Shown one piece after another: positions 7,015-13,044 of a stretch of 14,614 nucleotides of DNA. Every line of letters starts with the position of its first letter. The first letter of the stretch is position 1. The notes beneath the pieces were generated by a model. The model was given only the letters and a program-made list of their open reading frames with translations, was not told where the DNA came from and ran no database searches. The DNA comes from CAYUYM01 sp964449305. Lineage in GTDB: Bacteria > Bacteroidota > Ignavibacteria > SZUA-365 > CAYQST01. The translations under genes and the position numbers were made by a program. Where the stretch lies: NCBI GenBank assembly GCA_964449305.1, contig CAYUYM010000080.1, positions 1 to 14,614 of the forward strand, written 5' to 3'.

Positions 7015-9198
7015 CTAGCGAAAGACACCATGGAGGCGTTCACACAAGCCGGAACGCCTGTCCACCACGCGATTATTGTTGATGGCCTGTGCAAGGGCGT
7101 GCTTCTGTCCGACGAACACGAGCAGCGTTCTGGCGCGTGTCATCGCTGTATACAGCAGATTGCGTTGGAGCATGATGCGATGCTGCATGGTGACGGGAAC
7201 GATCACGGCGCGATACTCGCTGCCCTGGCTCTTGTGGATGGTGATGGCATAGGCGTGGACAACGGCGTCCATCTCCTCGAAGGAAACGACCACCTCGCGC
7301 CCGTCGAAATCGATGACAATACCATCATCCGCCTCCGTGCGGCCCAGAATGAAGCCGATGTCGCCGTTGAAGACATCCTTCTCGTAGTCGTTCCGGATCT
7401 GCATCACCTTGTCGCCGCTGCGCCACACCTGATCGTTGCGTTGGAGGACGGTGCGGCCGTCGCGGTTGAGGAGTCGTTGCAGCACGGTGTTGAGATGCCG
7501 CACCCCGGCGAGGGTGTTGTGCATGGGGGAAAGCACCTGGATGTCGCGCAGGGGATCGAAGGGACGGCCCCAGAAGAGATCGCCGGTGACGAGCTGCGAG
7601 ATCCTCTCGACAATCGCCTCCCCGGTGGCCGCCTCCACAAGCAGGGTCTCTCCACCGAAGTTCGGGGTCAGGCCCTGCCTCACTCGATGCGCGTTGACCA
7701 CGATGCTGCTCGTCTCCTCCTGGCGGAAGATCTGCCGCAGGGCGATGACCTCGATGCACTCCGAGGTGATCAGGTCGTGCAGCACGTTGCCCGGACCGAC
7801 TGACGGGAGCTGGTCCGGATCACCGACCAGCACGAGGTGGGCATCGCGGCCGACAGCGCGAACGAGCGACGCCATGAGCTGGATGTCGATCATGGACACC
7901 TCGTCCACGATCACGATGCGGGCGTCCAGAGGGTTGTCCTCATCGCGCCGGAAGCACCACGCGACCGGGTCGAACTCCAGCAGGCGATGGATGGTGGATG
8001 CGGGATGCCCGGTCACCTCGGTGAGGCGCTTGGCGGCGCGCCCCGTGGGAGCGCAGACGGCGGCAGTCCACTCCCGGTCTTGCGCGAGGGCGAGGATGCC
8101 GGCGACGGCGGTGGTCTTGCCCGTCCCCGGACCGCCGGTGATGATGACCACGGGGGCGGCAAAGCAGCGGCTGATGGCCTCCGCCTGATGCGGGGAGAAC
8201 TCGACGCCCATGGCATCCTCCGCGGCGGCGATGCGTGCCGACTGGGCGGGATCGACGGTGAGCTCGGGCGGGCGGCGGAGCAGGCGCGTCAGGAACTCCG
8301 TGGTGATGCACTCGGCGGCGTGGAGCTGCGGGGCATGGACACGGTCGTTCTCGATGACGACGGTGGCCCACTGCTCCGCATCGACGAGCGCGGAGGCCAC
8401 CGCCTCGGGAGGGGATTCCAGAACACCGCAGGCCGCATCCAGCAGCTCGCCGCGCTCCAGATACACATGCCCGCCTGAACGCGCGGCCTCCTGGAGCACG
8501 TGGAGGATGCCCGCACGCAGGCGCCGTGGGTCGTCGACGGCCATGCCCATGCCCCGGGCGATGCGGTCCGCGATGACAAAGCCGATGCCCTCCACATCCT
8601 CGATCATGCTGTAGGGATCGGCCGAGATGCGGGCGATGGAGTCGCTGCCGTAGGTGCGGTGGATGCGCACGGCATAGGCCGTGCTGATGCCGTGCGATTT
8701 GAGAAAGAGCATGACATTCTGCACGGAGCGCTGGTGCTCCCAGGCCCTGCTGATGGCCTCGAGCTTCCGCGCCCCGATGCCGGGCACCTGGGTGAGGCGG
8801 CCGATGTCGTCGTTCATGACGTCGATGGTGGCGACGCCAAAGGTGCGCACGATGCTGCGCGCGGTGCCCGGACCAAGCCCCGGGATCAGCCCGGATGCGA
8901 GGTAGCGCTCGATGCCGGCCGCGGTGTTCGGGTATTGCACCTCGTAGCTGCTCCAACGGAACTGCCGGCCCCATTTTGGATGCACCGTCCACCCGCCGAC
9001 AAGGGTGTAGCTGTCGCCAACATGCGGAGCGAACATCTCGCCGGTGGCCGTGAACACCTCCCCGTCAGCACTCTGGAAGCGACCGACAAGAAAGGTCGAT
9101 TCGGCATTGTGGAAGGTGACGGCGACCAGAGTCACATCAAGGCGCTCGCCGGATTGCGAGTGGTCGGGTGCAGTGCTATTATCACGAAACAGTTCCAT
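7015..9198 (-). CDS. recD2: RecD2-type ATP-dependent DNA helicase (SF1B)
   Basis: Stand-alone 5'-3' helicase of the RecD2/YrrC family, involved in DNA repair and replication-fork maintenance in organisms where it works without RecBC. 727 aa, within the family range. N-terminal OB-like region (about 20-90), then helix-hairpin-helix repeats: IPGLGPGTARSIVRTFG (105-121), VPGIGARKLEAI (138-149), VEGIGFVIADRIA (202-214). Helicase motifs: Walker A GGPGTGKTT (355-363, K361), Ia APTGRAAKRL, II VDEVSM (431-436), III VLVGDPDQLPSVGPG, IV LRQIFRQ (487-493), V IHKSQGSEY (654-662), VI YTAMTRAR (683-690). All are intact, so it should be active. ATG at 9198 is the only sensible start, but its ribosome-binding site is poor. 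Its start codon lies only 17 bp from that of divergent yjbQ. Confidence 0.95.
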   Translation of the reverse strand: MELFRDNSTAPDHSQSGERLDVTLVAVTFHNAESTFLVGRFQSADGEVFTATGEMFAPHVGDSYTLVGGWTVHPKWGRQFRWSSYEVQYPNTAAGIERYLASGLIPGLGPGTARSIVRTFGVATIDVMNDDIGRLTQVPGIGARKLEAISRAWEHQRSVQNVMLFLKSHGISTAYAVRIHRTYGSDSIARISADPYSMIEDVEGIGFVIADRIARGMGMAVDDPRRLRAGILHVLQEAARSGGHVYLERGELLDAACGVLESPPEAVASALVDAEQWATVVIENDRVHAPQLHAAECITTEFLTRLLRRPPELTVDPAQSARIAAAEDAMGVEFSPHQAEAISRCFAAPVVIITGGPGTGKTTAVAGILALAQDREWTAAVCAPTGRAAKRLTEVTGHPASTIHRLLEFDPVAWCFRRDEDNPLDARIVIVDEVSMIDIQLMASLVRAVGRDAHLVLVGDPDQLPSVGPGNVLHDLITSECIEVIALRQIFRQEETSSIVVNAHRVRQGLTPNFGGETLLVEAATGEAIVERISQLVTGDLFWGRPFDPLRDIQVLSPMHNTLAGVRHLNTVLQRLLNRDGRTVLQRNDQVWRSGDKVMQIRNDYEKDVFNGDIGFILGRTEADDGIVIDFDGREVVVSFEEMDAVVHAYAITIHKSQGSEYRAVIVPVTMQHRIMLQRNLLYTAMTRARTLLVFVGQKHALAQAINNNRVVDRRSGLCERLHGVFR
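9154..9182 (+). promoter_or_regulatory. candidate yjbQ promoter inside the recD2 5' coding end
   Basis: TTGCGA (9154-9159) and TATTAT (9177-9182) with a 17-bp spacer; 4/6 and 5/6 matches to the sigma70 consensus. Transcription would begin near 9189, giving a leader of about 27 nt with the ribosome-binding site in place. It lies over roughly codons 6-15 of recD2 on the other strand, where the 17-bp gap between start codons forces any yjbQ promoter to lie. Confidence 0.45.
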
Positions 9199-9204
9199 AC
9201 ACGC

Positions 9205-9209
9205 AGGAG
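9205..9209 (+). promoter_or_regulatory. yjbQ ribosome-binding site
   Basis: AGGAG, 6 nt before the ATG at 9216. It decides the start: the frame is open back to a GTG at 9168, but that has no such signal and would overlap the recD2 start. Confidence 0.8.
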
Positions 9210-9215
9210 TCCATC

Positions 9216-9629
9216 ATGAAGTTCCACACAGAATACCTCAATTACCACACCAAAAACAAGCGTGAATACATCAACATCACCGGCGACGTTGAGGCCATCG
9301 TCCGCCGGTCCGGGATACAAGACGGGATGGCTCTCGTATCGGCCATGCACATCACAGCCGGCGTGTATGTGAACGATGCGGAAAACGGCCTCATCCAGGA
9401 CATCGACGAATGGCTCGAACATCTCGCACCCTTCAACATCAGCTACCGGCACCATCGCACGGGCGAGACCAACGGGGATGCCCACCTGAAAAGCCTGCTC
9501 GTCCATCATGAGGTCATCATTCCGATCACACGAGGCGGGCTGGATTTCGGTCCGTGGCAGCAGGTGTATTACGCGGAATTCGATGGCAGACGAAACAAGC
9601 GCGTCATCGTGAAGGTGATGGGCGGGTGA
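9216..9629 (+). CDS. yjbQ: YjbQ / UPF0047 family protein
   Basis: Small single-domain protein of the YjbQ (UPF0047) family, 137 aa, the normal length. E. coli YjbQ has been linked to a secondary thiamine-phosphate synthase activity, but the true role of most members is unresolved. Conserved blocks seen: NITGDVEAIVRRSGI (20-34), SAMHITAGVYVNDAENGL (42-59), RHHRTGETNGDAHLKSLL (78-95) with H79, H80, E84, N86, D88 and H90 in the presumed active pocket, and RGGLDFGPWQQVYYAEFDGR (106-125). No signal peptide or membrane segment, so cytoplasmic. It is the only plus-strand gene. It starts 17 bp from recD2 in divergent orientation and ends convergent with the VWA-OmpA gene, so it is probably monocistronic. 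No thiamine genes are nearby. Confidence 0.92.
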   Translation: MKFHTEYLNYHTKNKREYINITGDVEAIVRRSGIQDGMALVSAMHITAGVYVNDAENGLIQDIDEWLEHLAPFNISYRHHRTGETNGDAHLKSLLVHHEVIIPITRGGLDFGPWQQVYYAEFDGRRNKRVIVKVMGG

Positions 9630-9632
9630 TGC

Positions 9633-9655
9633 CCGAGGACGGCGGGCTGCCTCGG
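9633..9655 (+). terminator. weak stem-loop after yjbQ
   Basis: CCGAGG (9633-9638) and CCTCGG (9650-9655) can pair around an 11-base loop, starting 4 nt after the yjbQ stop codon. No T-run follows on either strand. It lies in the 141-bp gap between the convergent yjbQ and VWA-OmpA genes, where a terminator is expected; nothing else convincing was found in that gap. Confidence 0.25.
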
Positions 9656-9770
9656 AGTGCCGACGCGTTCAACACAACGACACCAGGGACCCGGCGTCGT
9701 ATCTGCTTCGTGGTTCGCTGCCCCGACCACATGCGTCATTCGAGATTCGAAATCCGTCGTTCACTCCCTG

Positions 9771-11189
9771 TCACTTCTTCGTGATGACGATCTCCGTTCT
9801 GCGGTTCATGCGTCGGCCGAGCTCGGTGTCGTTCGGGGCGATGGGATGGGATTTGCCCATCCCGCGGCAGGAGATCCGGCGTTCGTCGATGCCGAGATCT
9901 GTGAGGTACTTCTTCACCGCACGGGCGCGTGCTTCTGACAATGCGATGTTGTATTCGTCGCTCCCCACCATGTCGGTATGCCCGCGGATCTCGATCTCCA
10001 CTCCCGGGTAGGTCCGGAGCATGCCATACATGTTGTTCAGTGTCGGATTGTACGTGTTGCTCAGTGTGGCCTTGTTGAAATCGAAGAGGATGTTCTCGAG
10101 CACGAATTTCTTGTCGACATCGATGATGGGCACCTTTTCCGACAGGACCACCTCGTCCTGGGAGTTGCGGATCTCCAGGACAATGTCCTCCGGCGGGACA
10201 TTCTCATTGACCCGATATTTGGCGGAGTAGAGCGAGGTGATGGATTCGCTGAACACATCGAGGATGGAACTGAAATCCTCGATGATGTTGAAACGCCTGC
10301 CATGCGTTGCATCCGTCAGGACGCCATATTCCGCGATGTCGGGCGGTGTGATGGCGAAGAGACGCACGTTGTTGTCGGTCAGGAACTTCGCCATGGTCTC
10401 GGTGGTGTAGGTCGTCTGCCCGTCACCTTGATCGCCCTTCTGATGGAAGCGCGCATCGGTGATGAGGATGATGATGCGTTGGGCGCTGCGGCGGAATTTG
10501 AGCTGCTTGACAGCCGCCTCGAGACCCTGCAGAGCGTTCTCGTTGTCGTCCCCTCCCCCGCCGATGATGAGGTCGTCGATCCAGGTGATGAACTGGTTGA
10601 CATCGCCGGTGAAGTTGTAGCGGCGTTCCACGAAGTCGCTGTAGGTCACCAGACCGAGCTGGTAATCCACGCCACGCTGTGAAAGGCGCGAGGTGAACTC
10701 CGCGATGTTGGTCTTGACCTCGTTCACCTCCTGCCGCATCGATCCCGTCTGATCGATGACGAAGGCGATGTCGATGGGCAGGGAATTGGTTCCATTGACC
10801 TTGTCGAGACTTTCGATCTTCATCAGTTTCCCATCCTGATAGATGGAAAGATCGGTCTTCTTGAGGAAGGGGAAATACGCGTTGGCCGTGTCACGCGCAT
10901 CGAGGATGACGTTGACCTCGGGGAAACGTGAGGCGTCTACCGAGCGGAGGGTGATGGCGATGCGCTCCGGATGCGAGCTGCGTGCAGAGATGATGGATGC
11001 CTTCCGTGTGCTGTCGATTCCCTCTCCGGCCTGTGCGGCGTGCAGAAGGAGGCAGACGAGTGCAGCCATGTGCACCACACACCGCAGCCACACGACGCGA
11101 TACGTGTGGCAGAAGGGGGGGAGGCAGCGAGAGGCGTGCAGTGTTTGGAAGGGATCGTGCATCTGGAGAGGTTTCCGTCCCTTACACAT
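9771..11189 (-). CDS. secreted VWA-domain / OmpA-C fusion protein
   Basis: Predicted envelope protein that anchors to peptidoglycan and displays a von Willebrand A domain. Numbering from the ATG at 11189 (472 aa): hydrophobic signal segment MAALVCLLLHAAQA (41-54) with cleavage likely after AQA; a beta-rich region (60-135); VWA domain (about 138-320) with MIDAS motif D146-Q-T-G-S150, T182 in LVTYSD and D245 in LITDAR; a short beta-domain (325-360); OmpA-like C-terminal domain (363-472) with FDFNKATL, IRGHTDMVGSDEYNIALSEARA and GRRMNRRTEIVI. The two peptidoglycan-binding residues D406 and R421 are 15 apart, as in OmpA. The real start is uncertain: the first 30 or so codons are Cys/His-rich and unlike the rest, and a GTG at 11093 (residue 33) or ATG at 11069 (residue 41) would give a more ordinary signal peptide. 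It lies downstream of two barrel-type genes on the same strand. Confidence 0.9.
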   Translation of the reverse strand: MCKGRKPLQMHDPFQTLHASRCLPPFCHTYRVVWLRCVVHMAALVCLLLHAAQAGEGIDSTRKASIISARSSHPERIAITLRSVDASRFPEVNVILDARDTANAYFPFLKKTDLSIYQDGKLMKIESLDKVNGTNSLPIDIAFVIDQTGSMRQEVNEVKTNIAEFTSRLSQRGVDYQLGLVTYSDFVERRYNFTGDVNQFITWIDDLIIGGGGDDNENALQGLEAAVKQLKFRRSAQRIIILITDARFHQKGDQGDGQTTYTTETMAKFLTDNNVRLFAITPPDIAEYGVLTDATHGRRFNIIEDFSSILDVFSESITSLYSAKYRVNENVPPEDIVLEIRNSQDEVVLSEKVPIIDVDKKFVLENILFDFNKATLSNTYNPTLNNMYGMLRTYPGVEIEIRGHTDMVGSDEYNIALSEARARAVKKYLTDLGIDERRISCRGMGKSHPIAPNDTELGRRMNRRTEIVITKK

Positions 11190-11218
11190 TACCCCGCCAA
11201 GGGGGACGGGGTAATGTG
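11185..11218. repeat. perfect 12-bp inverted repeat at the VWA-OmpA gene start
   Basis: CACATTACCCCG (11185-11196) and CGGGGTAATGTG (11207-11218) are perfect reverse complements around a 10-base spacer. The ATG at 11189 lies inside the arm proximal to the VWA-OmpA coding region. On mRNA it would form a strong hairpin hiding that codon; on DNA it could be an operator for a dimeric regulator. No T-run follows on either strand, so a simple terminator is unlikely. Confidence 0.7.
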
Positions 11219-11231
11219 CAGGAACGTGTGA

Positions 11232-11253
11232 TTCAGGAATGATCCGACCTGAA
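11232..11253. repeat. inverted repeat TTCAGG-N10-CCTGAA, operator-like
   Basis: TTCAGG (11232-11237) and CCTGAA (11248-11253) are perfect reverse complements with a 10-bp spacer. It lies in the intergenic space upstream of the VWA-OmpA gene, centred about 41 bp from the centre of the 12-bp dyad at 11185-11218, roughly four helical turns. Six-base arms can occur by chance, so the role is only a suggestion. Confidence 0.3.
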
Positions 11254-11259
11254 GGGACC

Positions 11260-11282
11260 CCGGTGCCGCGAGAGCATCCCGG
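11260..11282 (-). terminator. imperfect stem-loop after the second barrel-type gene
   Basis: CCGG-TGC (11260-11266) pairs with GCA (11274-11276) and CCGG (11279-11282), with a two-base bulge and a seven-base loop. On the minus strand it begins 11 nt after the stop codon at 11294. There is no T-run behind it; it may end or attenuate transcription before the VWA-OmpA gene or protect the mRNA 3' end. Confidence 0.25.
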
Positions 11283-11293
11283 TATTCTTCATG

Positions 11294-13033
11294 TCAGAAT
11301 GCGAAGCCGAAGCGGAGGCCGGGCACGATGACCTCGGTGCGCTCCCAGGGCTCCGGATCGCGGAACACGACACGGGCATATTTCACTTCCGCACGCATCC
11401 AGCTGAAGATGTGGAGGTACGCCTCGGCCATGACACCGCCGTTGAAGTACTGCAGGGACACGCCGTAGAAGGTCTTGCCCGTGTGGACGTAGGCGAGCTT
11501 CGTGAACAGATCGAGTGTGCCGTGGCCGGCAAGCACCTTCACCGTGTCTTCGAAGAGCTCGCGCGTCGAGCCCGCCGGTGCGGGATCGGTGTTCCAAATC
11601 TGACGGCGGGCCTCATTGACCTTGAGGTAGCCGAGACCGGCGCTGATGCGCAGTCCGTCGAGGAGGAAGCCGAGATCGCGCCAGTAGTAGCCTGTGGCCG
11701 ACGACGTGATGTAGTAGAACTTCTGCTGGTTGACGGACTGATCGTCGTACGTCGGCGGCGGGTAGGCGCCGACGTTGAAGATCGAGCCATCGCCGTTGAT
11801 GATCTCACCGGCCGGGTTGATCAGCTTCTTCTTGCCCATGGTGGACAGTCCGAAGGAGACGTAGGCCGCCATGCCGATACCGTCGGCATCGGTGCCGATG
11901 GAACCGGAGGTGTTCGAGAGCTGGCGGAAGTACTCGCCCGATGCACCCCACGAACCATTGAGCTTGCGGTTCTGGAAGATCGGGAAGTTGTTCGTGATGC
12001 TCTTGTCGCCCCAGCTGAACGGGATGCTGGGACCGATCTTGATGTGCTCGTAGGGCGAGGGTTCGTACACGACGAGGGCGTTCCACTGGGCGCCATAGAG
12101 GAAGGGCTGGTTGACCCAGTCGTTTCCGATCTTGAGCTCGAAGCCCGCGCGGATGCGGGAGATGCTCAGCGCCACGCCACCGGATTTGCGCTCGTCGGAT
12201 TCCAGCGTCCACATGAAGCCGCCACCGAAGGGGATGCTGATGTTCGCCTCAGCAACGTAGGGCTCCGGCTTGATGATGCCGGTCTCCATGATGTGCGCGT
12301 ATTCTTCGCGGTTCACGATCTTGGTGTACAGTTCATCGGTCAGGATCTTGGCAAGGGTCTTCTGGCCCACGATGCGATAATCCTCATAGTCGCCATCGTC
12401 CGGGTTCGTCATGAAGCCTGCGGATTCCGGGTTGCCCTCGTTCTTGGGACGGGCCTTCTCGATGATGATGGCGATGATCTTGTCGGTGTTCTTCGGGCTC
12501 TGCACCACACGCAGACGCGCCTTGCCGGTAAGCACACGTTCGGCCACCTGGAGGGCTTCGGCATCGGTGAGGTCGTCACGGTTGTCACGGATCTTGCGCA
12601 TGGTCTCGAGGATGAGTGGCTCATCCTGGAGCGTCCACTGCGGGAAGTAGCGCTGGACGAGGGGATCGAGCGTGGTCACCGCGCGCATGAGAATGCGCAG
12701 GCGGCTGTTTTCATCCTTGTAGTGCATGATGGCGATGTCGAGGAAGCGCACGAAATTCTCGCGGTCCTGTGCATCGATCTTGTAGCTCACGACCTCGTTG
12801 ATGAGTTTGTCGCTCCACACGGTTCTCTTGATGAGTTCCTCTTCCTGGTAGTTCGTGCTCTTCATGAAGCGCAGGATGCTCTCCACGGAGGCCAGCTGCC
12901 CGGTGGTGGACTGCGCCGACAGACGCGGCGCACACACGGCGAGGCAGAAGGCTGCGAGAATCGACGCGAGAACGAGGGATTTCCAATTCATCATGGTCAT
13001 GCCTGTGTCATTTTTCAGGGTTGTGATTTTCAT
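11294..13033 (-). CDS. exported protein, helical N-half plus outer-membrane-barrel-like C-half, unknown family
   Basis: I do not recognise a named family. From the ATG at 13033 (579 aa): basic N-terminus, hydrophobic core LVLASILAAFCLAV (about 20-33), then CAPRLSAQ with probable signal-peptidase cleavage before or after the Gln, so the protein is exported. Residues 42-250 are charged and mostly helical (for example ESILRFMKSTNYQEEELIKR, DAEALQVAERVLTGKARLRV). From about 260 to the end, alternating aromatic and glycine-rich strands appear (GGGFMWTL, FELKIGNDW, GYYWRDLGFLLDGLRISAGL) and the chain ends in LRFGFAF, a terminal Phe typical of outer-membrane barrels. The last 58 residues match the tail of the upstream gene. 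The start is set by GGAGG 5 nt upstream; an earlier ATG at 13045 overlaps the previous stop as TGATG. Likely outer membrane, function unknown, probably co-transcribed with the upstream gene. Confidence 0.8.
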   Translation of the reverse strand: MKITTLKNDTGMTMMNWKSLVLASILAAFCLAVCAPRLSAQSTTGQLASVESILRFMKSTNYQEEELIKRTVWSDKLINEVVSYKIDAQDRENFVRFLDIAIMHYKDENSRLRILMRAVTTLDPLVQRYFPQWTLQDEPLILETMRKIRDNRDDLTDAEALQVAERVLTGKARLRVVQSPKNTDKIIAIIIEKARPKNEGNPESAGFMTNPDDGDYEDYRIVGQKTLAKILTDELYTKIVNREEYAHIMETGIIKPEPYVAEANISIPFGGGFMWTLESDERKSGGVALSISRIRAGFELKIGNDWVNQPFLYGAQWNALVVYEPSPYEHIKIGPSIPFSWGDKSITNNFPIFQNRKLNGSWGASGEYFRQLSNTSGSIGTDADGIGMAAYVSFGLSTMGKKKLINPAGEIINGDGSIFNVGAYPPPTYDDQSVNQQKFYYITSSATGYYWRDLGFLLDGLRISAGLGYLKVNEARRQIWNTDPAPAGSTRELFEDTVKVLAGHGTLDLFTKLAYVHTGKTFYGVSLQYFNGGVMAEAYLHIFSWMRAEVKYARVVFRDPEPWERTEVIVPGLRFGFAF

Positions 13034-13038
13034 GTCGG

Positions 13039-13043
13039 CCTCC
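13039..13043 (-). promoter_or_regulatory. ribosome-binding site deciding the second barrel-gene start
   Basis: GGAGG on the minus strand, 5 nt before the ATG at 13033. It lies within the codons that would follow the upstream ATG at 13045, so it favours the start at 13033, leaving an 11-bp gap to the preceding stop. Confidence 0.65.
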
Positions 13044-13044
13044 A

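Noticed and set aside
9168..9215. Longer yjbQ form from GTG at 9168
   Set aside because: No ribosome-binding site, overlaps the recD2 start, and the family begins near the ATG at 9216, which has AGGAG at 6 nt.
9739..9751. Short palindrome TTCGA-GAT-TCGAA in the gap between yjbQ and the VWA-OmpA gene
   Set aside because: Five-base arms with a three-base loop and no T-run; too weak to call a terminator or operator.
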